From Raphanus sativus (Eukaryota > Streptophyta > Magnoliopsida > Brassicales > Brassicaceae): a DNA stretch of 64,000 nucleotides. Positions 33,743 through 47,042 of this stretch are shown one piece after another (positions within the stretch are counted from its first letter, which is position 1; the number at the start of each line of letters is the position of its first letter). Below the pieces are notes generated by a model. That model worked only from the letters and a program-made list of their open reading frames with translations, was not told where the DNA came from and did no database searches. The position numbers and the translations under genes were made by a program. Location: the NCBI RefSeq assembly GCF_000801105.2, contig NC_079519.1:5268668-5332667 (forward strand), given 5' to 3'.

Positions 33743-36560
33743 TTATGTTTACTAAAATTTCATATAATGCCTAGACTATTGGAATTACCGTTATAAAATC
33801 TTCAATATCTAGAGAAACGGAGACAAAAAATGTTTTAAATCTCTTTGACCATCATCTTATGTCAGTTCTCGATGAAACTATAAACTAAAACCAGATTTTC
33901 ATGTTTTTGAATTTTTTTCAAAATCTGTGGGTTAGAATATTGAGTTTTCGGTAAATCGTCTATATCCTGAAGTTTATACTCTTCACTTTTGTTTAAAAAT
34001 TTCAAACCACATTCTACATTTGAATTAATTTATTCTAAACTATCTTTCATGGTATATAGGAATCATTCTAATATTTATATATTTAGTTTAGAAAAATTTC
34101 ATATACTGCCTAGATCAATGGAATTAGCATTATATAATCTTCATTGTCTAGAGAAACGGAGACTACAAAGGTTCTAAACTCTTTGACCATCATCTTATGT
34201 CACTGCTCTATGAAACTATACACTTTTAATATTTTTAAAATTATTTCAAAGTCTGTGGGTTAACCCCTTCTAAAATAATGAGTTTTTGGTAAATGCTCTA
34301 CTTACTGAATTTTATACTCTTCACTTTATTTTAAAAACTTCAAACCACATTCTACATTTGAATTACTGTATTCTAAACTGTCTTTTATGGTATATAGAAA
34401 TCATTCTAGTTTTTGAATATTTAGTTTACTAAAATTTTATATAATGCCTAGATTAGTAGAATTAGCATTGTAAAATCTTCATTATCTAGAGAAACGGGGA
34501 CAAAAGATGTTCTAAACTCCTTGACCATCATCTTATGCTAGTGCTCTGAGAAACTAGACACTAAAACTAGATTTTCATATTTTTAAATTTTTTCCAAAAT
34601 CCTTGGGTTAACCCCTTCTAAAATAATGAGTTTTCGGTAAATACATATTATACTTAAGTTTATACTCTTCACTTTGTTTTAAAATTTTCAAACCACATTC
34701 TACATTTGAATTAATATACTCTAAGGTCTCTTTCATGGTATATAGGAATCATTTTAAGTTTTAATATTTCGTTTACTAAAATTATATATAATGCCTAGAT
34801 TATTAGAATTACCATTATAAAATCTTCAATATCTAGAGAAACGAAGACAACAATTGTTCTAAACTTCTTTGAACATCATTTTATGTCAGTTCTTGATGAA
34901 ACTATACACTAAAACCAAATTTTCATATTTTTGAAATTTTTTCAAAATCCGTGGGTTAACCCCTTCAAAAATATCCAGTTTTCGGCAAATCCTCTATATA
35001 CTGAAGTTTATACTCTCCAGTTTTGTTAAAAAATTTCAAGCCACATTCTACATTTGATTTAGTGTATTCTAAACTATCTTTCATGGTATATAGGAATCAT
35101 TCAAATTTTTAAACATTTAGTTTAGTAAAATTTCATATACTGCCTAGATCAATGGAATTACCATTATACAATCTTCATTATCTAGAGAAACGGAGACTAC
35201 AAAGGTTCTAAACTCTTTGACCATCATCGTATGTCAGTGCTCGATGAAACTATACACTTTTAATATTTTTGAAATTATTTCAAAATTCATGGGTTAACTC
35301 TTTCAAAAATAATGAGTTTTTGGTAAATGCTCTATATACTGAAGTTTATACTCTTCTCTTTAGTTTAAAAATTTCAAGTCACATTCTACATTTGAATTAA
35401 TGTATTCTAAATTATCTTTCATGCTTATAGGAATCATTATAATTTTTTAATATTGAGTTTACTAAAATTTCATGTCTGCCTAGATCAATGGAATTAGCAT
35501 TATAAAATCTTCATTATCTAGAAAACGGAAACAACAGGGGTTTTAAACTCTTTGACCATCATCTTATGTTAGTGATCTGAGAAACTAGACAGTAAAACCA
35601 TATTTTCATATGTTTGAAATTTTTCCAAAATCCATGGGCTAACTAACACCTTCTAAAATAATGAGTTTTCGGTAAATCCTCTTTATACTGAAGTTTATAC
35701 TCTTCACTTTGTCTTAAAAATTTCAAAACACATTCTACATTTGAATTAGTATACTCTAAAGTCTCTTTCATTGAATGTAGGAATCATTCTAATTTTCAAT
35801 ATTTCGTTTACTAAAATTTGATATAATACCTAGATTATTGGAATTACCGTTATAAAATCTTCAATATCCTGAGAAACGGAAAAAGAAAAATGTTCTAAAC
35901 CTCTTTGACCATCATCTTATGTCAGTTCTCGATGAAACTATACACTAAAACCAGATTTTCATATTTTTGAAATTTTTCCAAAATCATTGGGTTAACCCCT
36001 TCTAAAATAATGAGTTTTCGGTAAATCCTCTATATACTGAAGTTTAGACTCTTCACTTTTGTTTAAAAATTTTGAACCAATATATACATTTGAATTAATG
36101 TATTCTAGACTATCTTTCATAGTATATAGGAATCATTCTAATTTTAAAATATTTATTTTAGTAAAATTTCATATATTGCCTTCATCAATGGAATTAGCAT
36201 TATAAAATCTTCATATCTAGAGAAATGAAGACTACAAAGGTTCTAAACTCTTTGACCATCATCTTATGTCAATGCTTGATGAAACTATACGCTAAAAACA
36301 GATTTTTAAATTTTTGAATTTTTTTTCAAAATCTGTGGGTTAACATCTTCTAAAATAATGAGTTTTTGGTAAATACTTTATTTACTGAAGTTTATACTCT
36401 TCACTTTAGTTTAAAATTTTCAAACCACATTGTATATTTGAATTACTGTGTTCTAAACTGTCTTTTATGGTATATAGGAAACATTTTAATTTTTGAATAT
36501 TTAGTTTACTAAAATTTCATATACAGTCTAGATTAGTAGAATTAGCATTGTAAATCTTCA
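33743..36560. repeat. ~350-bp satellite array, block 3
   Basis: Continuation of the monomer interrupted by the Helitron, then about eight monomers. Confidence 0.9.
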
Positions 36561-37887
36561 TCCCCTAGACTATATTTGAGAAGTGATTTTGCCACATGTC
36601 ATCTCTACAATCGTTTTCAGAAAATAATATGACATGGCTACTAATATTGATGACATGGCTTATAGATTAATATAACATGGACAATTACATTTAATGTTAA
36701 TTTATATTTTTTGGTAAAAAATTTAAAATATGGTAACAACTCATATATTACACTTACATTTGATGTTAATTTATATTTTGTAAAATTTTTAAAATATGGT
36801 AACAACTCATATATTACACTTATTGTTGATTTATATTTTGGATTTTTTTTAGAATATGGTAATAACACATAAATCATCATTAAATAAATATATTCAACTA
36901 TGGCATCTAAAATTTCGAAATATCATTTAATTGTTTATTTTAAATAAAATTTTCAAAAAAATATATACAATTTTTTAAAAAATTATAAAATTAAATCGTA
37001 AATCATTAGTTTCATATATATATCTACAAATTTTATAAGTATTGTTTAATTTAATTTTTCTGAAAATTTCGAAATATCATTTAATTGTTTATTTTAAAAT
37101 TATAAAATTTTCAAAAAAATGTATACAATTTTTTTAAAACTTATAAAATTAAATCGTAAATAATTAGTTTCTTATATATATCTACAAATTTTATAAGTAT
37201 TGTTTAAATTTTTATTTTTTGAAAATTATGCAATTTTTTACATGTTTATTTAATATATTTAATTAAAATAAATAGATAGAAAAAATCTATCTAAGATTAG
37301 AATTTTAAATATATACATGCATATTCTTAATTATAATTTAAAATGAACAAAATTGTTTTTATCTTTATTTTTATGTTTAGTTAAATCAAATTTATACTAA
37401 AATGTTGATAATAAAAACAAAATTTACAATATTAATAAAAAATTTAAATATAATTCATATTTATCTGTTACAAATATTTTAAAATTTCGAAATATCATTT
37501 ATTTATTTATTTTAAAATTATAAAATTTTCAAAAAAATGTATAAAATTTTATTAAAAAATTATAAAATTAAATCGTAAATCATTAGTTTCTTATATATAT
37601 CTACAAATTTTATAAGTATTGTTTAATTTTATTTTTTTGAAAATTATGTAATTTTTACATATTTATTAATATATTTAATTAAAATAAATAGATAGAAAAA
37701 TCTATCTAAGATTAGAATTTTAAATATATATTTGCATATTCTTAATTATAATTTAAAATAAACAATTTATTTTAAAAAAAAAAAGAAAATTTATAATATT
37801 AATAAAAATTTTAAATATAATTTATATTTATCTGTTAAAACATATTTTAAATTTTTTTTACTGCACATGGTGCAAGAAGACACCTAG
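36561..37887 (+). mobile_element. Second non-autonomous Helitron in the satellite, with internal duplication
   Basis: Starts TCCCCTAGACTATATTTGAG at 36561 and ends with hairpin TGCAC-ATG-GTGCA, AAGAAGACAC and CTAG at 37884-37887. Removing it restores ATCTTCA|TTATCTAGAG exactly as in neighbouring monomers. Internally, landmarks such as TTTCGAAATATCATTTA recur at about 36913, 37068 and 37477, showing tandem growth inside the element. No coding capacity. Confidence 0.85.
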
Positions 37888-40760
37888 TTATCTAGAGAAA
37901 CGGGGATAAAAGAGGTTCTAAACTCTTTGACCATCATCTTATGCTAGTGCTCTGAGAAACTAGACACCAAAACTAGATTTTTATATTTTTGAAATTTTTC
38001 CAAAATCTTTGGGTTAACCCCTTCTAAAATAATGAGTTTTCGGTAAATCCTCTATATACTGAAGTTTATACTCTTCACTTTGTTTTAAAAATTTGAAACA
38101 ACATTCTACATTTGCATTAATATACTCTAAAGTCTCTTTCATGGTATATATGAATCATTCTAATTTTTAATATTTTGTTTACTAAAATTTCATATAATGC
38201 CTAGATTATTGGAATTAGCGTTATAAAATCCTCAATATCTAGAGAAACGGAGACAACAAATGCTCTAAACCTCTTTGACCATCATCTTATGTTAGTTCTT
38301 GATGAAACTAAACACTAAAACCAGATTTTCATATTTTTGATTTTTTCTCAAAATCTGTGGATTAACCTCTTCAAAATTATTGGGTTTTCGATAAATCCTT
38401 TATATACTGAAGTTTATACTCTTCACTTTTGTTTAAAAATTTCAAACCACATTCTACATTTGAATTAATGTATTCTAAACTATATTTCATGGTATATAGG
38501 AATCATTCTATTTTTTAAAATATTTAGTTTAGTAAAATTTCATATACTGCCTAGATCAATGGAATTAACATTATACAATCTTCATTATCTAGAGAAACGG
38601 AGACTACAAAGGTTCTAAATTCTTTGACCATCATCTTATGTCAGTGCATGATGAAACTATATGCTAAAACCAGATTTTCATATTTTTGAAATTTTTTAAA
38701 AATCCGTGGGTTAACCCCTTCTAAAATAATGAGTTTTTGGTAAATGCTCTATATACTGAATTTTATACTCTTTACTTTAGTTTAAAAATTTCAAACAACA
38801 TTCTACATTTGAATTACTGTATTTTAAACTATCTTTCATGATATATATGTATCATTCTAATTTTTGAATATTTAGTTTACTAAAATTTCATATACTGCCT
38901 AGATCAATGGAATTAGCATTATAAAATTTTTATTATCTAGAAAACGGCGACAACAGAGGTTATAAACTCTTTGACCGTCATTTTATGTTAGTGCTCTGAG
39001 AAACTAGACACTAAAACAAGATTTTCATATGTTTGAAATTTTTCCGAAATCCGTGGGCTAACTAACCCTCTCTAAAATAATGAGTTTTCGGTAAATCTTC
39101 TATATACTGAAGTTTATAATCTTACTTTGTTTTAAAAAAACACGATCTAAATTTGAATTAATATACTCTAAAGTCTCTTTCATTGTATATAGGAATCATT
39201 TTAATTTTTAATATTCCGTTCACTGAAATTTCATATACTGCATAGATTGTTGGAGTTATCATTATAAAATCTTTAATATCTAGAGAAACAGAGACAACAA
39301 ATATTCTAAACCTCTTTGACCATCATCTTATGTCAGTTCTCGATGAAAATATACACTAAAACCAGATTTTCATATTTTGAAATTTTTTCAAAATCTGTTG
39401 GTTAAACCCTTCAAAAATAATGAGTTTTCTGAAAATCGTCTATACAATGAATTTTAGACTCTTCACTTTTGTTTAAAATTTCAAACCAAATTATACATTT
39501 GAATTAATGTATTATAAACTATCTTTCATGGTATATAGGAATTATTCTATTTTTTAATATTTCGTTTACTAAAATTTTATATACTGCCTAGATTAGTGGA
39601 ATTAACATTGTAAAATCTTCATTATCTAGAGAAACAGGGACAAAAGATGTTCTAAACTCTTTGACCATCATCTTATGCTAGTGCTCTCAGAAACTAGACA
39701 CTAAAACCAGATTTTGATGTTTTTGAAATTTTTCCAAAATCCTTGGGTTAACTCCTTCTAAAATAATGAGTTTTTGGTAAATTCTCTATATACTAAAGTT
39801 TATACTCTTTACTTTTGTTTAAAAATTTCAAACAGCATTCTACATTTGAATTACTGTATTTTAAACTATCTTTCATGGTATATAGGTATCATTCTAATTT
39901 TTGAATATTTAGTTTACTAAAATTTCATATACTGCCTAGATTAATGGAATTAGCATTGTAAAATCTTCATTATCTAGAGAAACGGAGACAATAGATGTTC
40001 TAAACTCTTTGACCATCATCTTATGTCAATGCTTGATGAAACTATGCACAAAAACTAGATTTTCATAATTTTGAATTTTTTTCAAAATCTGTGGGTTAAC
40101 CCTTCTAAAATAATGAGTTTTTGCTAAATTCTCTATATACTGAAATTTATACTCTTAACTTTAGTTTAAAATTTCAAACCACATTCTACATTTGAATTAC
40201 TGTATTCTAAATTGTTTTTCATGGTATATAGGAATCATTCTATTTTTTTATATTTAGTTTACTAAAATTTCATATACTGCATTGATTAGTGGAATTAGCA
40301 TTGTAAAATCTTCATTATCAAGAGAAACGGGAACAAAAGAGGTTCTAAACTCTTTGACCATCGTCTTATGCTAGTGCTCTGAGAAACTAGACACTAAAAC
40401 CAGATTTTCATATTTTTAAAAAATTTCCAAAACCTTGGGTTAACCCCTTCTAAAATAATGAGTTTTCGGTAAATCCTCTATATACTGAAGTTTATACTCT
40501 TCACTTTGTTTTTTTTAAATTTCAAACCATATTCTACATTTGCATTAATATACTCTAAAGTCTCTTTCATGGTATATAGGAATCATTCTAATTTTTAATA
40601 TTTTGTTTACTAAAATTTCATATAATACCTAGATTATTAGAATTACCGTTATAAAATCTTCAATATCTAGAGAAACGGAGACAACAAATGTTCTAAAACT
40701 CTTTGACATCATCTTATGAAACTATACACTAAAACCAGATTTTCATATTTTTTGAAATTT
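37888..40760. repeat. ~350-bp satellite array, block 4
   Basis: About eight monomers. The array ends abruptly inside a monomer after TCATATTTTTTGAAATTTT. Confidence 0.9.
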
Positions 40761-42830
40761 TAAATATCCAAATGGAGATAAAACTATTAACTCCGAAAAT
40801 CCAAAATCTAAATAGATCCGAATCGAAATCGAATAAATAACCGAATGCATATACGGATATACCTAATAGATACAATAATATACTAATTCAAAACACCAAA
40901 AATATTTAAATACTCTATTGATTCTCCATCCAAAAACAACATGTTAGTATATGAATAATACAATTACATCAAATTACATCAAGTTATAAAAAAATTAATA
41001 TAATATTATGTATAAAAACTATTATCAAACATTAATATTATAAAATAATATATTCTACTCTATATGTAAATTACAAAACATAAAAATTATGCATGTGAGT
41101 TTTACAAAACTTATGGTTTATGAGTTTATGTTGGACATAAATTAAATCAAACACCCGTGCGAGGGCATGGATCAAAAAAATAATTCTTATTAAAGGAATA
41201 AAGCAAAAGAATAAATATATATTGTATTACTATAAAGTGATTAAACTGTACTCTTTGAATAGTATATATAGTCAATGGTGGATCTAGATATAAAACACTT
41301 AATAATATTTATATAATTTTTAAATTATCAACCAAGGCATTATTAAAAACCAATATTAGGGTTGGATAAAAAATCAGAATCCAAAGAATCGAATCGGATT
41401 TGATCCGATAAAGTAGTACTAACTCTGAACCGGATTTTTTAAATATCTGAATGGGTTTAAAATTTTAGTATATAAAAAACGGGAATCAAATCCGATCCGG
41501 ACTAAAATATGTTGGGTATCCGAAAATATCTGAATCAGATTTTCATGCTTTCTATATGTTAGCTATTTTTAGATTTTTAATATCCAAAAATATACAAATA
41601 TATAAGATATTTTAAAGTTATCTAAAATATTTGAAAGTATATATAAATAATCAAAAGTAAACATCTAAAATAACTAAATAATACTGAAAACACCAAAAAT
41701 ATTTAAAAACTCTATTGATTCTCCATCCAAAAATAACATGTTATATATGAATAGTACAATTATATCAAACTACATCAAGTTATAAAAAAATTAATATAAT
41801 ATTATGTATAAATAAAAGATTATTATCAAACATCTATATTACAAAATAATATATTCTACTTTATATATAAATTACAAAAAAATAAAAATTATGCGTGTGA
41901 TATCTTTTATAAAACCAACGGTTTATGAGTTTATGTTGGACATAAATTAAATAAAACACCTGGGCACAGATCAAATTATAGTTGTTATTAAAGGAATAGA
42001 GCAAAATAATAATACATATTGTATTACTATAAAGTGATTAAAGTGTACTATTTGTATCATATATATATTCAGTGGCGGATTTAAATATAAAACACTGTAT
42101 AATATTTTTATAATTTTAAATTATCAACTAAAGCATTATGAAAATCAATATTAGGATTGGGTAAAAATCTGAATCCAAAGAACCGAACCGAATCTAATCC
42201 GATAAAGTAGTATTAACTTTGAAGAATTTGTTAAATATCCGAATGGGTTTAAAATTTTGGTATCTAAAGAACTGGAACCAAATCCGATCCGACTAAATAT
42301 TTTGGGTATCCGAAAAATATATGAATCAGATTCTATGCTTCTATATGTTAGCTATTTTTAGATTTAATATCCAAAAAGATCCAAAATATATAAGATATTT
42401 TAAAGTTATCTAAAATATTTGAAAATATATATAAATACTCAAAAGTAAATATCTAAAATAACTAAATAATATTCAAAACACCAAAAATATTTTAAGAAAT
42501 TCTATTGATTTTCCATCCAAATATTCAAGTCAAGCTAACTTTTATGTTGAGTTTAGATATTGTAGCATAAATTATTCAAATTTATATATTGTTTACTATT
42601 TTTATTTTTAGATTTTGAAAATTTTAAATTATATGTGAATTTTGAAAATTTAAAAATAATTTAAACGGGTTCTGAACCCGAACCAAACAGATTCTAAATA
42701 TCCAAATGAGGATAAAACTATTAACTCCGAAAATCCAAAATCCAAATAGATCCGAATCGAAATCGAATAGATACCCGAATGCATACACTAATCAATACAA
42801 TAATATGCTAATTTAAAAAAATTTACTAGT
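40761..42830. repeat. Dispersed repeat with ~0.8-kb internal tandem duplication
   Basis: The block with CTCTATTGATTCTCCATCC and ATTAATATAATATTATGTAT occurs near 40912 and again near 41706, with a third partial match near 42502. Another shared block (AATCCAAAG...CCGATAAAGTAGTA) occurs near 41380 and 42170. The first ~100 bp (AACTATTAACTCCGAAAATC) recur at 42715-42790, so the unit is bracketed by a direct repeat. I see no coding capacity and cannot name the family. Confidence 0.65.
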
Positions 42831-43036
42831 TTTTGATCAGTGCAACCACGCATATGTTTGATTTCGATTTTGCAAAATTTAATTTTCTTTTTACATCATC
42901 AAGAGCGAATATTCTTAATATTAATTATATTTTTAGTGTTTATGTGACTTTTTCAAATACAATAATTATTTTTACATGTTTGTCTTGAAACAAAACTAAT
43001 GTATGCGAGTCTTCGGTATTGTAATTACAAAAAAAA

Positions 43037-43926
43037 GGACAAGACTTGGGTTCACCCTTATGGTGAACCTTTAAATTCACCATATCCCTAATAACCAACC
43101 AAAGTGCTAACTAAATTAATAATAAAAAAAATATTAAATAATTTTTTAAAAAACCAAAATAATTAAAAAATAAATAGGGTCAATTTTAATAATGCTAATG
43201 TCACTATCTAATCTATAAACTCAAACTCTATACCCTAAATTCAAATTCTAAACCCTAAATTCTAAATTATAAACCTAAATTCTATACCCTGAACTCAAAT
43301 CTTATACCCTAAACCCAAATCTTATACCCTAAACCCAAAAACCTTAACTCTAAACCTAAACCCAAATCCTAGACTCTAAACCCAAAACGTAAATACAAAA
43401 CCCAAACCCTATACCCTAAATATTTAGATTAATATTGATGTTGTTCTTTTGAAATTTAAGATTAAGAATTAAAGTTTGGATTTAGAGTTCATGGTTTGGG
43501 TTACGGTCTAGGGTTTGGGTTTAGGGTCTACGGTTTTAGGTTACGGTCTAGAGTTTGGGTTTAGGGTCTACGGTTTGGGTTTAGGGTTTTTGGTTTGGGT
43601 TTAGAGTCTAAGATTTGGTTTTAGGGTATAGTTTTGGGTTTAGAGTTTAGATTTTTTTTTGTTTATGATTTATGGTTTGGGTTTAGGGTTTAAGATTTGG
43701 GTTTAGGGTATAGAATTTGGATTTATAAGTTAAAATTTAGGGTTTGGAATTTGGATTTAGGGTATAGAGTTTGAATTTATGGATTAAATAGAGACATTAG
43801 CATTATTAAATATGATATTATTTATTTTTAAATTATTCTATTATTAATCTAGTTGGCACTTTGATTGATTATTAGAGATGTGGTGAATTTAAAGGTTCAT
43901 CATAGGGTGAACCCAAGTTTTGTCCA
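43037..43926. mobile_element. ~890-bp fold-back element with telomere-like interior
   Basis: The ends GGACAAGACTTGGGTTCACC (43037) and GGTGAACCCAAGTTTTGTCC (43926) are inverted repeats. Complementarity continues inward almost to the centre: AGTGCTAACTA pairs with TAGTTGGCACT and AATAATGCTAATGTC with GACATTAGCATTATT. The interior is degenerate CCCTAAA on the left and TTTAGGG on the right. A-rich flanks (AAAAAAA) could be the target duplication. No ORF. Confidence 0.8.
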
Positions 43927-43933
43927 AAAAAAA

Positions 43934-46091
43934 CTAAAACCCCATAATCCTACCAGAAAAATGAATCAACATATCTATACAACTTTCATCGAATTTTCTA
44001 GCGAACAAATAGCATTTGTTACTTTCGTTCCCATTATACACACACCCTTCTCTATTCCTCAGCTTCGTAAGAAGCTCCGCCCTCACCGACCGCCTTGTAT
44101 ACTTCCTCGGATGTGGTCCTCTTCGTGACCAATCCGTCCACGTCAACGACCGATTCGCGTTCTTCCCAGGAAACATGACGTGAACAAACGTTGGCAAGTA
44201 ATGCTCATCAGAGTAACAACCCCAACGACAATGCTTCTTGAACAATGGGAAGTAATTGTTGTCGGAGACAACAGCTAAAGCTAATTCACGGTCGATTTCG
44301 AACCACTGAGAGCCTTTTCGCCACTTGCTGCGGGTAATGAGTGGGGACATACGTCGGTTGTAGCGGCCGCGACCTGCTGCTCCAGGAAGATCGAAGAGGT
44401 CGACAAAAGAGTGTTGAGAGTTTATGAGGTAAGAGTAAATGGTGGAGAAGTTGAAGAGAGGTATGTCTGTTTCTGAGAGGAGGACGAAACGTTGGTTTGC
44501 TGCGTCGAGCAGACCGTTGGCGAGTAGCCGCCGTTCGGCCTCCACCATGCTCACCATACCCCACTTCACTTCCTACAAAACATTATAAAACCAAGGAGGT
44601 TAGACTAATCAGTGCATCTAATTACATTATTAACAATTTAATTGGTTAATTTAAAATTCCGTATGTCGGTATATATTTGTAATAGACTACTCAACGGTTT
44701 TATACTTATCTATATTGAAAGGAAAAGTAAGAGGCCTTTATGACATATTCGAAAGAAACGTAAGTATGACTTTTTGTCAAAATACTAAGTATGATCCCTA
44801 TATAACTGGTTATTAGAAGAAGCAATAAACAATAAGGTCACTATTAGTCGCATCACGTGATGTATATGTATTTTTGTTTTGATGCATATAAGTATTTTTA
44901 TAACGAAAGATTTTTATAAGATACTTTTTGATGCATATAAGTATGATTCTTGTCCATGAAACATCTCTTTCTGTCTTCGACTCTACTAAATTCTTTGATA
45001 CGCAACATTTTCTTCTTCTTCTTCTTCTTGTAAGTTAACTTTAATCTAATGAGTGGAAGAGTTAAACCCACAGATTTACGTATTTTTAGTTCAATAAAAA
45101 TAAAAACGTACAAAAGTAATTACGTATTTTTATGTTAATTGATATGACTTAAAACGTTACACCACATATTACTGTACTTTTTTTTTTGCAGTCATCATTC
45201 TTATAATTCAGTAACTAAGAAACTAAGGCGTGACAAAATGAGAAAGATATAATATATATGGTAATTGTGAAATGTCATATTCCCTATGCTTCTAAACACC
45301 ACCACACTAATTATAAAGTAAATGTATATACTTCTTAGGATGAAGATATTCCAAAAACGAATGCAAATCTCTAAAGCTGACCTTATTTTTGTCTGATTTA
45401 ATTTAGCTATATCAGTTGTTCAAAAAAAAAAATTAGCTATATCAGTAATGAAAAGAAAAAAACAATTTAAATAATAAAAAATCGTGTGATGACGACGAAA
45501 TTGACTGACCTTACTTGGAATCCTCCGACGATAAAACGGCGACGTTTCGGGAATACAATCGTCAACGTAAGAAAGGTCACTGGTATGAATGTAAACGGAG
45601 AAAAGGCCTTGATGGCCATCGAAAAATCTCTCCCACAGTTTAGCCAGAGGAAGCTTCCCTCTCGTCAAGAACATAAACGCCACTTTCTTCCTCTTCACCG
45701 TCGACGGCGTTTCTTGAACCTTCGACGCACGCCGCATGAGTTCTCCTTCCGCCGTCATGTTATGCATGATCACCACCCTCTCCGGCTCAGGAACAACCGT
45801 TTCTTTTACTAAAACGTTTTTTTCTGGCTGAGGCTGAAGCTGTGGAGAGAGGGAAGGAGAAGGAAAAGATAGACGAAAGAGCTGGGGGCTGAAAGATATG
45901 TTTCTCATGTGGAAGTTGAGTAGGAAGCCGAGACCGAATACGAAACCGATAAGAAACGAGTACAAGACGAGGTGTTGGAAGAATCTTTGTGATTTGAACA
46001 TCATCGATATGAAGATTTGGTGAAGATGATGACGGCTCTCTTGTTGAAGAGAGTCTTCTTCCGTTTCTTGGCTCTTCTTCTTCTTCATCAT
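43934..46091 (-). CDS. Core-2/I-branching beta-1,6-GlcNAc-transferase family protein (GT14-like)
   Basis: Two exons, 46091-45510 and 44572-43934, join in phase 0 (GTAAG|GTCAGT ... TTGTAG|GAAGTG) to give 406 aa. A single membrane anchor at residues 41-59 after a Lys-rich N terminus predicts a type-II Golgi protein. Family landmarks in order: MTAEGELMRRAS, KVAFMFLTRGKLPLAKLWE, SVYIHTS, FYRRRIPSK, EAERRLLANGLLD, FVLLSETDIPLFNFSTIY, WRKGSQWFEIDRELA, YSDEHYLPT, LTWTDWSRRGPHPRKY and CYLFARKF. Activity and substrate of plant members are largely undefined. The 937-bp intron is A/T-rich with no element. Position fits Arabidopsis At1g73810 (from memory). Confidence 0.92.
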
Positions 46092-46121
46092 TTTTTTTTT
46101 TGGGTTTGTGTGGTTTAAAAA

Positions 46122-46136
46122 CGTTTATATATAGTG
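46122..46136 (-). promoter_or_regulatory. TATA box of the GT14-like gene
   Basis: The complement of TTTATATATAG gives TATATATAAA about 35-45 bp before the first ATG. The transcribed leader would be very short, so the second ATG (codon 2) may also serve. Confidence 0.4.
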
Positions 46137-46291
46137 AAGAAGAATCTCTAGAAATGACTTTTCGTAATTGGTTTCTTTATGACGTATCTCTAATCTCACG
46201 GGGCTTGGGACTTCCTGAAAACATTGAATTGTCTAATAGAGGATCTTATTTTGATTGGTACACGAATTGGGTACTATGTAGACACGTTAAC

Positions 46292-46380
46292 TTTTAAATG
46301 TGACATTAAAGCTGAAGTAATGCTTGGGTTAAGGACTAGTGTCACTCTGTTTATAAATAATTCATTGTTTTTTTCTAAAA
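46292..46380. repeat. 89-bp direct repeat, left copy
   Basis: Begins TTTTAAATGTGACATTAAAG; the same 89 bp recur at 46737-46825. The two copies flank a small Helitron. Confidence 0.85.
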
Positions 46381-46734
46381 CTAGTGGTTTGTCCGCGCTT
46401 CGTGCGGAATGTTTATCAATTTTATGACATAATATTTAACATATGTTATAAATTATAAATGTATATATTGTAAACAAACACTTGAGCGGATGGGCTAACA
46501 AAAGACTTCATTTCAAGTATTTCAATTCGTCTAATATTGTTATTTGTCAAAGATTACCTTCAATTGCATAAATTATCTATGTCTTTAAAGTTTATCTATA
46601 TTTATAGATTATTTGGATTTTTAAATTGTATATCACATATTTGTTATGTTTTTAATGCAAGTCCTAAATAATTCTTTGAAAGCAGGAAAATAATATACCA
46701 AAAACTCTATAAATTAATAATATTGTAACTATGA
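46381..46734 (-). mobile_element. Small Helitron (354 bp)
   Basis: Read on the minus strand it starts TCATAGTTAC at 46734 and ends with an imperfect hairpin (CCGCACGAAGCGCGG), ACAAACCA and CTAG at 46381-46384. The host base before it is A and the base after it is T. Unusually it is bracketed by the 89-bp direct repeat. Confidence 0.65.
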
Positions 46735-46736
46735 TA

Positions 46737-46825
46737 TTTTAAATGTGACATTAAAGCTGAAGTAATGCTTGGGTTAAGGACTAGTGTCACTCTGTTTATA
46801 AATAATTCATTGTTTTTTTCTAAAA
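46737..46825. repeat. 89-bp direct repeat, right copy
   Basis: Identical to 46292-46380. Confidence 0.85.
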
Positions 46826-47028
46826 TAATAGAGTAATAATTTTATTACTTTCTTTGAAGTTTCAACAAGAAGTTTCAGAAACAGAAACGAATCAGATGTG
46901 TTGTAAGATCAACTCATTACAAACAAAACATACAGGGGAATCTGCGTTGGATGAACAGGTTCTTGAGCTTCTATACCTTGCTCCTTGCTACAACTGATAT
47001 GATGGGTTCCATCTAGGGATGTTAAAAT

Positions 47029-47042
47029 GGTAAAACCCATCC
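47029..47042. repeat. Left target duplication of the LINE fragment
   Basis: GGTAAAACCCATCC; 13 of 14 bases match 48211-48224 (GGTAAAACCTATCC). Confidence 0.7.

Noticed and set aside
26475..34177. 60-70-residue frames recurring in the satellite (MFKNF...)
   Set aside because: They follow the monomer period, vary by frameshift between monomers and show no coding constraint.
36641..36880. 79-residue minus-strand frame with YELLPYFK repeats
   Set aside because: It lies inside the non-coding Helitron and comes from short AT-rich duplications.
43190..43790. CCCTAAA/TTTAGGG tracts as an interstitial telomere
   Set aside because: The motifs are degenerate and arranged as two inverted arms of a fold-back element, not a direct telomeric array.
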